From Arthrobacter sp. zg-Y1171 (lineage in GTDB: Bacteria; Actinomycetota; Actinomycetes; Actinomycetales; Micrococcaceae), in the NCBI RefSeq assembly GCF_025244845.1, contig NZ_CP104264.1:2232001-2296000 (forward strand): a DNA stretch of 64,000 nt. Reading direction: 5' to 3'. Shown here one piece after another: positions 45,338 through 54,268 of the stretch (position 1 is its first letter; each line of letters begins with the position of its first letter). The notes beneath the pieces are model-generated. The model ran no database searches, was not told the DNA's origin, and saw only the letters and a program-made list of their open reading frames with translations. The position numbers and the translations under genes are program-made.

Positions 45338-47134
45338 CTACTTGCGGCCGATGAACCAGTCCTGCAGCTTCTTCAGCCGCTTGTTGAGCTGTTCCTCGTT
45401 GGCCTGGGCCACGGGCGGTCCGCCGCAGATCCGGCGCAGCTCGCTGTGCACCACGCCGTGGGGCATGCCGGAGCGGGCGGACCAGGCAGAAACGTTCTTC
45501 GCCAGCTCGCCCCGCAGTTCGGTCAGCCGGCGGTGATCCACCACTTCGGGGGCTTCCGCCGGCACTTCCTCTGCTGCGGCACCGGAACGGCGGCCCCTGC
45601 GGGAAAGCTGCTCGTGCTGGCGCTGGCGCAGCAACGTGCTCATCTGGTCCGCGTCCAGGAGGCCGGGAATGCCGAGGAAATCCTGTTCCTCCTCGCTGCC
45701 CAGCGCACCGCCGGTTCCGAACTCGCCGCCGTCGAACAGGACCCGGTCAAAGGACGCCTGCGATTCGAGGGCCTCGAACTTCTGCTTGGTCAGCTCGCCG
45801 GAGGCCTTTTCCTCGCGGTTTGCCGCCTCCATCAGGCTGTCCTCGAGGCCGAAGCCCTCCTCCTCCAGATGGTTGTCCGGACGGTCCAGCGCGTGGTCGC
45901 GTTCGACTTCCATCTGGTTGGCCAGTGCCATCAGGTTCGGCACGGAGGGCAGGAACACCGACGCCGTCTCGCCGCGCTTGCGGGCACGCACGAAACGTCC
46001 CACGGCCTGCGCGAAGAACAGCGGGGTTGCGGTGGAGGTAGCGTAGACGCCGACGGCGAGGCGCGGCACGTCCACGCCTTCAGACACCATCCGCACGGCT
46101 ACCATCCAGCGCTGGGTGCCGGCGGAGAATTCCTCGATCTTCTCCGATGCCTTGGCATCGTCGGACAGGATGACCGTAGGTGATTCGCCCATGATCTTCT
46201 TCAGCCAGCCGGCGTACGCACGGGCGTCGTCGTGGTCCGTGGCGATCACCAGCCCGCCGGCGTCGGGCACTGACCTTCGGACCTCCGTGAGGCGGCGGTC
46301 CGCTGCCGCCAGCACCGCGGGAATCCACTCGCCGGTGGGATTCAGGGCGGTGCGCCAGGCCTGCGCCGTGATGTCCTTGGTCACCGCGGCTTCGCCAAGC
46401 GACGCCGCCATCTCGTCGCCGGCACTGGTCCGCCAGCGCATCTGCCCCGAATAGGCCATGAACATCACCGGGCGGACCACATGGTCCTTCAGCGCCTGTC
46501 CGTAGCCGTAGGTGTAGTCGGCCTTGGACCGGCGGATGCCGTCCCGGTCTTCGACGTACTCCACGAACGGGATGGCTGCGGTATCCGAGCGGAACGGCGT
46601 ACCCGTCAGGGAAAGCCGCTTAACTGCCGGCTCAAACGCTTCGCGGATGCCGTCGCCCCAGGAGAGGGCGTCACCGCCGTGGTGGATCTCGTCCAGGATC
46701 ACCAGGGTGCGGGCGGCCTCGGTCTTGGCACGGTGCAGCATCGGCTTGGATGCCACCTGCGCGTAGGTGACGGCCACGCCGATGAACCCGTGCCCGTGCC
46801 GCCCGTCGGCGTTCTTGAAGTTCGGGTCGATGGCCAGGCCCACCTTCGCGGCGGCGTCGGCCCACTGCCGTTTCAGGTGGTCTGTCGGGGCGACGACGGT
46901 GATGCGGTTGACGATCCCACGCTCCACCAGTTCGTTGGCCACACGCAGGGCGAAGGTGGTTTTACCGGCGCCCGGGGTGGCTACGGCCAGGAAATCGCTG
47001 GCATTGGATGCGAAGTACTTCTCGAGGGCCTCTGCCTGCCACTGACGCAGCTTCGGGGCGGTGCCCCAGGCGGCGCGCCCGGGGTAGGCGGGTGGCAGGG
47101 ACGCACCGGCGCCGAACAGGGTTTCGGAACTCAC
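45338..47134 (-). CDS. DEAD/DEAH-box (SF2) helicase
   Basis: This 598-residue superfamily 2 helicase has a Q-like opening KLRQWQAEALEKYF, Walker A VATPGAGKTTFAL (Lys58), motif Ia VVAPTDHLKRQW, Walker B LDEIHHGGD (148-154), motif III LTGTPFRSD, motif V MVSEGVDVPRLAVGVYATSTATPLFFAQAVGRFVRARKRGE covering V and VI. This pattern is close to type III restriction/UvrB-like SF2 enzymes. A C-terminal region of about 200 residues, rich in Glu and ending in NKRLKKLQDWFIGRK, has no recognised domain. It is common in actinobacteria; the substrate is unknown. The start is a GTG at 47134. Confidence 0.9.
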   Translation of the reverse strand: MSSETLFGAGASLPPAYPGRAAWGTAPKLRQWQAEALEKYFASNASDFLAVATPGAGKTTFALRVANELVERGIVNRITVVAPTDHLKRQWADAAAKVGLAIDPNFKNADGRHGHGFIGVAVTYAQVASKPMLHRAKTEAARTLVILDEIHHGGDALSWGDGIREAFEPAVKRLSLTGTPFRSDTAAIPFVEYVEDRDGIRRSKADYTYGYGQALKDHVVRPVMFMAYSGQMRWRTSAGDEMAASLGEAAVTKDITAQAWRTALNPTGEWIPAVLAAADRRLTEVRRSVPDAGGLVIATDHDDARAYAGWLKKIMGESPTVILSDDAKASEKIEEFSAGTQRWMVAVRMVSEGVDVPRLAVGVYATSTATPLFFAQAVGRFVRARKRGETASVFLPSVPNLMALANQMEVERDHALDRPDNHLEEEGFGLEDSLMEAANREEKASGELTKQKFEALESQASFDRVLFDGGEFGTGGALGSEEEQDFLGIPGLLDADQMSTLLRQRQHEQLSRRGRRSGAAAEEVPAEAPEVVDHRRLTELRGELAKNVSAWSARSGMPHGVVHSELRRICGGPPVAQANEEQLNKRLKKLQDWFIGRK

Positions 47135-47322
47135 GCGGGAAACGCAACCTTTCTCATTGCTCGATTGGTTGTTGCCGTGCGGGCACCGGACGGGCGCAGC
47201 GCTGAGCGACTGCGCGCGGGCGCAGGCGTAAACACATAGGTCATGCAGACATCAGGACTAACTGCCTTCGCGGAGGAAGGCTGGGAAACGGAGCGAGCAG
47301 AAAACCGGCCGGAGAGGACGAA

Positions 47323-47631
47323 CTACTTCTTGCCCTTGGGGTTGTCACCTTCGGGACGCAGGCCCTCGTAGATTTCCTTGCAGGTGGGGCAGACGGGGAA
47401 CTTCTGGGGATCCCGGCCGGGCGTCCACACCTTGCCGCAGAGAGCAATCACCGGCTCGCCCGAAAGCGCCGATTCCATGATCTTTTCCTTGCGCACATAG
47501 TGGGCAAAGCGCTCACTGTCGCCGGGTTCCAGCTCTTCGCGCAGTTCTTCGCGCTCGATGGTGGCCGTGGACGTACCGTTGTCATCCAGGCGGCGGGGAT
47601 CGTTTTCGAAAGGATCGGGAGGCAGGCTCAT
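47323..47631 (-). CDS. DUF3039 family protein
   Basis: This 102-residue actinobacterial protein has a Cys cluster resembling a zinc ribbon: ALCGKVWTPGRDPQKFPVCPTCKEIYEGL. The N-terminal half is acidic (EREELREELEPGDSERFAHYVRKEKIMESALSG). Function is unknown. ATG at 47631 lies 7 bases after a TAAGAT box; an in-frame ATG at 47640 overlaps that box and is less likely. It precedes the SF2 helicase gene on the same strand, 188 bases away. Confidence 0.88.
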   Translation of the reverse strand: MSLPPDPFENDPRRLDDNGTSTATIEREELREELEPGDSERFAHYVRKEKIMESALSGEPVIALCGKVWTPGRDPQKFPVCPTCKEIYEGLRPEGDNPKGKK

Positions 47632-47644
47632 GCGTTCCATCTTA
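47632..47644 (-). promoter_or_regulatory. -10 box for leaderless DUF3039 gene
   Basis: On the minus strand, TAAGAT (47644-47639), seven bases, then ATG at 47631. Confidence 0.45.
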
Positions 47645-47655
47645 GTACCCGCCGA

Positions 47656-49230
47656 CTATTTGTTGACGGAGACCTGCTGCAGCAGTTCCGGCCCGCGCGC
47701 GTCCAGCCACCGTCCGCCCAGCCGGATCCCGAGGATCAGGACCGCCGCACCCAGCAGCAGTCCCGCGAGCAGGGTCACAACGCCCCAGAGAGTGCTTTCG
47801 AGCACGACGGCGAGCACTCCCGGGACGAGCACGGGCACCAGCAGCGCGAAGGTCACGAGGCTGAAGGCACCCTGGACCAGCAGGGCCCGGCCGGTGGAAC
47901 CGGGCGGGGTCTTGAATGCGTTTTCCCCGGGCAGCGGTACGTTGTAGGTGTAGCGCGCGGACACCGCGCTGGAGACTCCCAGCCCGATCATCAGCGCCGC
48001 CATGGAAACCCCCAGTACGGGGGCTATGAGGTCTGCGTGCCCGGTCAGGGCCGCCGGCAGGACGGCTGCGGCGAGCACGGCCGGCACGCTTACCACTGCG
48101 CAGGCCAGTGCCCGGCCGGCGCGGTCCGCCCGCCCGGACACACCGGTGGCCAGATGCAGGGCGAACGCCGTGTTGTCATAGGAGACGTCCGCGCTGATGG
48201 AGAAGCCCAGCATAAAAGCCACCAGCGGCCCCAGCGTCAGCGGCACCATCAGCCCCGCCTCCGCGCCGGCGTTGTTTCCCGCGAACAGCAGGACCACAAC
48301 GAGCAGCGGGACAATCAGCAGTGAAGCGCTGTAGCGGGGGTCGCGAAGCCAGTAGATCAATGCCCGCGCGGCCACCGCTCCGGTGGGAGTGGCCGGGAAA
48401 CGCGAGAAGAGCCCGAGCCCGGCGCTCTTCCGGCCGGCTGCAGACTGCGGCGGGCTGACCAGCGCCCGCAGCAGCAGGGCTTTCCAGGCCAGTACCAATA
48501 CCGCCAGGAAAGCCACAGCGATAAGGGCCTTGGCACCCGCCGCACCGTAATGGCCGAGGGCAATGTCGCCGGGTACTGCCCAGACGGCGCCCAACGGCGT
48601 CCACGCGAGCACGTCGGCAAGGCCCGGAAGGAACTCTGCGCCGGCCCGGATCCCTTCGGCTGCACCGGCAATGATGGGCCCCAGCAGCACCAACGGGATG
48701 ACCAGCAGCAGCCCCGTAAAGTCGCGGAACCTGCGGGATCCGGTCAGGGAGACTGCTGCGGCCACGGTAACGCGCGCGGCGATCAGGCAGGTGAAGACCG
48801 CCACCATGGAAAGCACCAGTGCTGCGGCCAACGCCCCCGGAAAGCGGTACCAGCTCGCCGCCTGCGCGAGTACGGCCAGCAGCATGGTGGCCCCGGGAAT
48901 ACCGATCAGCCCGCCCGCGGCCAGGCCGGTCAGCAGCTGCGGGGTGGGAACGGCGTAGGTGGTGAACCGGGCCGGATCCAGGGTCAGGTCCAGGCCGGAA
49001 AACACCACCGGGATCAGGGCCCAGCCCGCAACCGCTGCGGCTCCGGCGAGGATGACCGCTGTTCGGGCCGCCGCCGGATCATCCCCCACGATAAACAGAG
49101 CCGCGATCAGCACGGCCAGGAAACCCAGCGCATAGAGCGCACCGAGTATGATCCCGACCAGCTGCCAGGGACTGCGCTTCAAAGAGTTGCGCAGCAGCAG
49201 CAGCTTCAGCCTCAGAAGGTGCGCAACCAT
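47656..49230 (-). CDS. ABC-2-type transporter membrane protein
   Basis: This 524-residue protein has about 12 hydrophobic segments and no signal peptide. It overlaps the ATPase gene upstream by 19 bases, so it is the membrane half of an exporter. The N-terminus LLRLKLLLLRNSLKRSPWQLVGIILGALYALGF and the central WLRDPRYSASLLIVPLLVVVLLFAG resemble large ABC-2 permeases of actinobacteria. The substrate is unknown. Two permease halves appear fused in one chain, judging from its length of twice the usual 250 residues. Confidence 0.83.
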   Translation of the reverse strand: MVAHLLRLKLLLLRNSLKRSPWQLVGIILGALYALGFLAVLIAALFIVGDDPAAARTAVILAGAAAVAGWALIPVVFSGLDLTLDPARFTTYAVPTPQLLTGLAAGGLIGIPGATMLLAVLAQAASWYRFPGALAAALVLSMVAVFTCLIAARVTVAAAVSLTGSRRFRDFTGLLLVIPLVLLGPIIAGAAEGIRAGAEFLPGLADVLAWTPLGAVWAVPGDIALGHYGAAGAKALIAVAFLAVLVLAWKALLLRALVSPPQSAAGRKSAGLGLFSRFPATPTGAVAARALIYWLRDPRYSASLLIVPLLVVVLLFAGNNAGAEAGLMVPLTLGPLVAFMLGFSISADVSYDNTAFALHLATGVSGRADRAGRALACAVVSVPAVLAAAVLPAALTGHADLIAPVLGVSMAALMIGLGVSSAVSARYTYNVPLPGENAFKTPPGSTGRALLVQGAFSLVTFALLVPVLVPGVLAVVLESTLWGVVTLLAGLLLGAAVLILGIRLGGRWLDARGPELLQQVSVNK

Positions 49231-49985
49231 TCCAGCCCCTCCGAGTGGGTCCGGCCGCCGACCAGCGACACAAAGCGGTCCTCCAGCGTCGCGCCGCCGC
49301 GGACCTCGTCCACCGTTCCTGCGGCCAGCAGGTTGCCGCCGGCAACCACTGCGACGTGGTCACACATCCGCTGGACGAGGTCCATCACATGGCTGGAGAC
49401 AATCACGGTTCCCCCGGAGGAAACATACCCGGCGAGAATGTCGCGGATATTGGCCGCAGAGACCGGGTCCACCGCCTCGAACGGTTCGTCCAGGACCAGC
49501 AGGCGCGGGGCATGGATCAAGGCGGACGCCAGGGCTACTTTCTTCGTCATACCCGCGGAGTAATCCACCACGAGCTTGCCTGCGTCAGCACTGAGGTCCA
49601 TGGCGGCCAGGAGGTCCTTGGTGCGCACCCGGACCGTCTCCCGGTCCATACCGCGCAGCAGTCCCGCGTACGTCACCAGCTGCTCACCGGTCAGCCGGTC
49701 GAAAAGGCGGACGCCGTCCGGCAGGATCCCCATCAGCCGCTTGGCCTCGAGGGGGCGGGCCCACACATCGGTGCCGTGCACCCAGGCGGAGCCCGCGTCC
49801 GGACGCAGCAGCCCGGTAGCCAGGGACAGCAGGGTGGTCTTGCCGGCCCCGTTGGGCCCCACCAGCCCGTAGAACGAGCCCTGCGGCACATCCAAGGTGA
49901 TGCCGTTGACGGCCGTCTTGGAACCGAAGCGCTTGGCGAGTCCCCGCATGGACAGCGCCGGGACGGAATCCGGTAGTGATGTCAT
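49212..49985 (-). CDS. ABC transporter ATP-binding protein (exporter type)
   Basis: This 257-residue ATPase has Walker A GPNGAGKTT (43-51), ABC signature YSAGM (142-146; LSGG-type variant), Walker B LLVLDEPFEAVD (162-173) and the switch His in VIVSSHVMDLV. The signature YSAGMTKKVALA is common in ABC-2 exporters. It is first of a pair with the membrane protein. ATG at 49985 sits 6 bases after a TAGGCT box and has no ribosome site. Confidence 0.93.
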   Translation of the reverse strand: MTSLPDSVPALSMRGLAKRFGSKTAVNGITLDVPQGSFYGLVGPNGAGKTTLLSLATGLLRPDAGSAWVHGTDVWARPLEAKRLMGILPDGVRLFDRLTGEQLVTYAGLLRGMDRETVRVRTKDLLAAMDLSADAGKLVVDYSAGMTKKVALASALIHAPRLLVLDEPFEAVDPVSAANIRDILAGYVSSGGTVIVSSHVMDLVQRMCDHVAVVAGGNLLAAGTVDEVRGGATLEDRFVSLVGGRTHSEGLEWLRTF

Positions 49986-49997
49986 GGGCCCAGCCTA
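49986..49997 (-). promoter_or_regulatory. -10 box for leaderless ABC exporter message
   Basis: On the minus strand, TAGGCT (49997-49992), GGGCCC, then ATG at 49985. The same TAGGCT-N6-ATG arrangement occurs at marR. Confidence 0.5.
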
Positions 49998-50085
49998 TCC
50001 ACCCGGCGCCGGGACGTCCTCGGCCCAAAGGACCAATTCAGCGACCCTTGGGGCCGGGGCATCCGTCGCGGGGACTAGCCCTTCG

Positions 50086-51207
50086 CTAAAACATCCCGCG
50101 GCGTGCGGCGCGCTCGTACTGCGGCACCCAGGGCAGCTTGGCGTCCAGTTCGGCCGCTGCGCGCATCCACCAGTGCGGATCCCGCAGGGCGGCACGGGCT
50201 ATGAGGACCGCGTCCGCGGCACCGGCCTGCAGGATTTCCTCCGCCTGCGCACCGGAATCGATGAGCCCGACGGCGGCGGTAGGCACGCCTGCGCCGTGCC
50301 GGACCGCTTCGGCGTACTCCACCTGGTAATTCGGTGCCACGGGGATCACGGCCCCGGGAACGGCTCCGCCGGTGGAAACGTCCACCAGGTCCACTCCGCG
50401 TTCCCGCGCAGCTCGTGCCAGGACCACCGAGGACCGGGCGTCCACTCCCCCGGGCATCCAGTCCGTGGCGGAGATCCGCAGCAGGAGCGGCATGGAATCG
50501 GGGATGACAGCGCGTACCGCATCGATGACCTCAAGGGTCAGCCGGTTCCGCCCCGCCTCGTCCCCGCCCCACGCATCGGTGCGGGTATTGACCAGCGGGC
50601 TGAGGAACTGGTGCAGCAGGTAGCCGTGTGCGCCGTGGATCTCGATGGTGTCGAAGCCCGCGTCAACCGAGCGGACAGCCGCGTCGGCGAAGTCCCGGAT
50701 GACCTGCCGGATACCCGCTTCATCCAGCGCGGCAGGAGCTGCGTAGCTGCCGAACGGGTCCGCCGTCGGGCCGACGGTCTGCCAGCCGCCGTCGGACAGC
50801 GGCACACTGCCGGTCCCGGGGGCGAACGGAGCATAGGTGGAGGCCTTGCGTCCGGCATGGGCCAGCTGGATGCCGATACGCGCCTGGACGGCGCCGTGCC
50901 GGTGGACAAAATCCGTGATGCGCTGCCAGCCGGCGGCCTGCTCCTCGTTCCAGATCCCGGCGTCCTGTGGGCTGATCCGTCCTTCCGGCTGGACTGCCGC
51001 GGCCTCGGTGATGATCAGGGCCGCGCCGCCGGCGGCGAAGGACCCCAGATGCATCAGGTGCCAGTCATTGGGTACGCCGGGCGCGTTGGCGGGATCCGCG
51101 GGATCTACGGAGTCCGCGGAGTACTGGCACATTGCTGCTACCCAACCGCGGTGGGCCAGCTCCAATCCGCGCAGGGTGACGGGGTCAAATAGGGATGACG
51201 TCTCCAT
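50086..51207 (-). CDS. Old Yellow Enzyme-type NADH:flavin oxidoreductase (YqjM group)
   Basis: This 373-residue FMN-dependent ene-reductase has class III OYE marks: MCQYS (Cys27, Tyr29, the YqjM redox-tuning Cys and substrate Tyr), QLAHAGRKAS (115-124), the substrate-binding pair His191/His194 in HGAHGYLLHQFLSP, TDAWGG and the FMN-phosphate site AAVGLIDSGAQAEEIL...ADAVLIARAALRDPHW. The segment before MCQYS reads AHRGWVAA instead of the usual RNR-x-AP, a slight departure. It probably reduces activated alkenes. It precedes no obvious partner, though the TPR-thioredoxin gene is 16 bases upstream on the same strand. Confidence 0.92.
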   Translation of the reverse strand: METSSLFDPVTLRGLELAHRGWVAAMCQYSADSVDPADPANAPGVPNDWHLMHLGSFAAGGAALIITEAAAVQPEGRISPQDAGIWNEEQAAGWQRITDFVHRHGAVQARIGIQLAHAGRKASTYAPFAPGTGSVPLSDGGWQTVGPTADPFGSYAAPAALDEAGIRQVIRDFADAAVRSVDAGFDTIEIHGAHGYLLHQFLSPLVNTRTDAWGGDEAGRNRLTLEVIDAVRAVIPDSMPLLLRISATDWMPGGVDARSSVVLARAARERGVDLVDVSTGGAVPGAVIPVAPNYQVEYAEAVRHGAGVPTAAVGLIDSGAQAEEILQAGAADAVLIARAALRDPHWWMRAAAELDAKLPWVPQYERAARRGMF

Positions 51208-51223
51208 GGAAAAGCCGCGCCGC

Positions 51224-52210
51224 CTAGAACAGTGCCCGGGCGAGGGCAGAACGGGCCTTGGTGACCCGGGGATCGGCGATGCCGACCACTTCGAACAGGT
51301 CCAGCAGCCGCAGCCTGGCGGTTTCGCGGTCTTCGCCGCGCACCCTGCCGATCAGGCCGGTAATCCGGCGGAAGGCGTCCTCGACGTGCCCGCCGGCAAT
51401 GTCCAGGTCCGCGACGGCCAGCTGCGCCTGGACGTTGTCGGGCTCTTCGGCGCCTGCCCGGCGGACGGCCTCCGCATCGGCATCACGCAGCCGGGCCATG
51501 AGTTCCACCTGGGCAAGGCCCGCTTTCGCATCCGCGTCGGCCGGCTGCTCGGCAAGGGCACGGCGGTAGGCGGCAGCCGCGGCGTCGTAGTCCTCGGCAT
51601 TGATGGCGTCAAAGGCTTCCTGGTGGAGCGGAGACAGCGGCGCTTCCGGCGCCTCTTCCTGGGTACCGCCTTCGAGGGTCCCGTTGACGCCGTTGGCGGC
51701 GGCCACCTGCATCAGCTCGCCGACCAGGGCGCGGATCTGCTCCTCCGGCATCAGCCGGTCCAGGAGCGGCACCGGCTGGCCCTTGATCACCGCGGCCACG
51801 GTGGGAACGGCGACGGCGGAGAAGGCCTGCGCAATCTGCGGGTACGCTGCAGCGTCCACCCGGGCCAGCAGCATCCGCCCGTTCTGTTCCACGGCGATGG
51901 ACGCCAGGATTGCGGACACCTGCTGCGAGTCGGGGCTCGCATCCGAATACAGGTCAATGACCACCGGAACTTCGGCGGAAAGCTGGACAATCTGGGGGAA
52001 GGTCTGTTCCGAGACCTGCACCACGAACGGTGACGGCGCCGGAGCGGTTCCGGGGGCGGCGCCACCCGGAGCGGCTCCACCCGGGGCTGCCGGGGCCGCG
52101 GGTGCCGCCGGGGCCGTGGAACGTGCCTTGAGTGCGGAGAGGTCAACTGCACCCCGCAGGTTCATGGAGGAGGGGGCAGCCGGGGACGGGCGATGGTTCG
52201 GTGTGCTCAT
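51224..52210 (-). CDS. Thioredoxin-fold/TPR co-chaperone (YbbN/CnoX-like) lacking CxxC
   Basis: This 328-residue protein has three parts. There is a flexible N-terminus with Ala/Pro/Gly repeats (about 30-60). A thioredoxin fold follows (about 60-170: FVVQVSEQTFPQIVQLSAEVPVVIDLYSDAS) in which the WCxxC site is replaced by SDASPD (no Cys), while the cis-Pro region AVPTVAAV is kept. A C-terminal helical TPR_20-like module (about 190-328) completes it. This matches YbbN/CnoX-type proteins and Rv1324 of mycobacteria, which lies in the same nucS/atp neighbourhood. Without Cys it is likely a holdase or adaptor rather than a redox enzyme. Confidence 0.9.
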   Translation of the reverse strand: MSTPNHRPSPAAPSSMNLRGAVDLSALKARSTAPAAPAAPAAPGGAAPGGAAPGTAPAPSPFVVQVSEQTFPQIVQLSAEVPVVIDLYSDASPDSQQVSAILASIAVEQNGRMLLARVDAAAYPQIAQAFSAVAVPTVAAVIKGQPVPLLDRLMPEEQIRALVGELMQVAAANGVNGTLEGGTQEEAPEAPLSPLHQEAFDAINAEDYDAAAAAYRRALAEQPADADAKAGLAQVELMARLRDADAEAVRRAGAEEPDNVQAQLAVADLDIAGGHVEDAFRRITGLIGRVRGEDRETARLRLLDLFEVVGIADPRVTKARSALARALF

Positions 52211-52262
52211 TTCTTCACCTTATTACGCCGTGCCCGTCCACCGGCAAGCCCCGCGCTTCCGC

Positions 52263-53975
52263 CTACTTGAGGTTGGCGGACAGCAGTTCCTGCGCTGCAC
52301 CCACTACCAGGGCCTGGCCGGTGCCGCCCGAAGCCGGAACGTAGAGCATTACGGCTTCGCCGTGGGTGACGTCGATGCCCTTGTCGGTGTTCGTCTCGCC
52401 GGTCAGTGCCTGGTAGACGGTACCTTCAAGGTTGACCGAGTCGCCGGCTTCCTTGGGCGTGCTGGAGAACGTGTTGGACAGGTAGCCGAACACGATGGCC
52501 CCGCCGTCGGCGGTCCGCAGTGCGTAGGTTTCCTTCGGATCCGCGGCATGCAGGAACGTGTTGGTGGCGAACTCATTCTTCGGGTCGCTCTGCACCTGCT
52601 GCTGGAACTTGACCACGTCCTCGCTGAAGCGGTTGGCGCCGAAGGTGTCCTTCTTCTCGCCCTCCGGATTAGTCAGGGAGTCGGCCAGCGCAGCGACGGC
52701 GCCCTGCGGCGACATGGCCAGCCCGTTGTCCGAGTCAGCGGGAATCTGGGCCGAGCCGTCGGTGGCGGCGGGCGGCTGCGGGAAGGTGCTGGCGGGCAGC
52801 ATCTGGACAGCGGAAACCAGCTTGTAATTGTCCCTGGCCGAGTCCTGGACCAGGAGCAGCGCCTGGGGCACCGGGTTCCCCTCGCCCTGGGTCACGGCGA
52901 CGACGGTGCGCGGCCAGTCTGCCGCGGTGCCGATTGACTGGGTCCGCAGCGTTTCGGCGGCCACCGGCACCGGGGCTTCATGGTCGGCGGACTTCGCAGC
53001 CACGGCGTAGTTCGCTGCACGCATGGCGTAGGCAGCCCCGCCGACGCGCGGCGTCAGCATCGATGCATCCTTGGCCGCGTCGCCCGCCTCAACCGTGCCG
53101 GCCACGGAATCCAGGATGCGGGTCAGCTGGGAGTCCACGATTACCGGCTGGCTTCCGGCGGCGGACTCGCCGGCCAGTGCCGCTGCGGGGGCAGAGCCCG
53201 CTGCCAGTACGGCGGCGGCAGCAGCGGCCAGGTAGGCCGGACGACGGCGGCGGGGGCGGGGGGCGGCGGCGGTGAAGGCCGACGTCGTACCCGAGACGCT
53301 GGGCTGCTTGTCAGCTGCCCCGCTGTCCCGACCGGCGCTGTCCGGACCGGCGCTGCGGCGGCCGCTGCGCCGCGGACCGTCGGAGCCGCTGCGCAGGAAG
53401 GCAAGGGCCAGGCCCAGGACGGCCAGCAGGGCACCGATGACGATCAACGGCACGGCGAACGGGCGGGTGGCGTCGTTCTCCCAGGTCAGGGTCACGTCGG
53501 TGGGTGCGGGAGCGGTGCCGTCCGTGGCGATCAGGATCCGCCAGTCGCCTTCGCCCGGCGCTTTCCAGTCGTGGGACAGTTCGCCTTCGCCGGACTCTTC
53601 AATGACCCAGAGATCGGAACCGGCAGGATTCGGGGCGGTCTTCCCGGTCTTGTCGGTGCCGACGGCCAGGGACGAGCTGTCCTCTCCCGGGCTGAGCCGG
53701 GCGGCGGCGGCGTCTGCCACCCATGCCTGGACATCGTTGGCCCGGCCGACCGCCAGCGTGAAGGGAGCATCCGAACGGACGGTGATGTCCACGCCGTCGG
53801 AGTATTCGGCCAGCAGTTCCGGCTCCAGCACGGTGACCACGGCATCCTCGGCGCCCTCGGCGTCCATGGAAACCGACTGGGTCTCGGGGGGCGCCCAGAA
53901 CGTGCGCTGGCCAATGCCTATCAGCATCAGCAGCACCCCAAGGACGATCAGCGGAACTGCAAATTTGTTTCGCAC
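52263..53975 (-). CDS. Membrane protein of unknown function with duplicated membrane segment
   Basis: This 570-residue protein has no family I recognise. N-terminal span FAVPLIVLGVLLMLIGIG (5-22) leads to an extracytoplasmic domain of about 145 residues (DGVDITVRSDAPFTLAVGR, TWEND). A second span FAVPLIVIGALLAVLGLALAF near 172 almost repeats the first. A basic and Ser/Gly-rich cytosolic stretch, then a third span (YLAAAAAAVLAAGSAPAAALAG) and a large outer domain of about 310 residues with Ala-rich helices follow. The start is a GTG at 53975. Location next to the thioredoxin-TPR gene, on the same strand, may be coincidental. Confidence 0.75.
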   Translation of the reverse strand: MRNKFAVPLIVLGVLLMLIGIGQRTFWAPPETQSVSMDAEGAEDAVVTVLEPELLAEYSDGVDITVRSDAPFTLAVGRANDVQAWVADAAAARLSPGEDSSSLAVGTDKTGKTAPNPAGSDLWVIEESGEGELSHDWKAPGEGDWRILIATDGTAPAPTDVTLTWENDATRPFAVPLIVIGALLAVLGLALAFLRSGSDGPRRSGRRSAGPDSAGRDSGAADKQPSVSGTTSAFTAAAPRPRRRRPAYLAAAAAAVLAAGSAPAAALAGESAAGSQPVIVDSQLTRILDSVAGTVEAGDAAKDASMLTPRVGGAAYAMRAANYAVAAKSADHEAPVPVAAETLRTQSIGTAADWPRTVVAVTQGEGNPVPQALLLVQDSARDNYKLVSAVQMLPASTFPQPPAATDGSAQIPADSDNGLAMSPQGAVAALADSLTNPEGEKKDTFGANRFSEDVVKFQQQVQSDPKNEFATNTFLHAADPKETYALRTADGGAIVFGYLSNTFSSTPKEAGDSVNLEGTVYQALTGETNTDKGIDVTHGEAVMLYVPASGGTGQALVVGAAQELLSANLK

Positions 53976-54268
53976 AACTTACCTATCTTCAGTCTGGGCA
54001 AATGACATGGCAGGGCGGCGGATTTTCCGGGCCGGCAGGCCCGAACGCGGGCTCCGGAATGCGGCGGCTAATTCGCAGCTGGTCATTGATGTCCTGGCAC
54101 TTGATAACCCAATGGTAACGAAATCCCATCAGAGCACCCATTCGGGCGATGGCCCGGAGCGGTAACCGCCGCATGTGCCTAAGGGGAAAAGCGGTTTCGG
54201 CGGCGCGTCGGCTGGTAAGGTTTCGGTTCGTATCAGCAGCCCGACCAGGCAGAGGAGAAACGCGCGAA

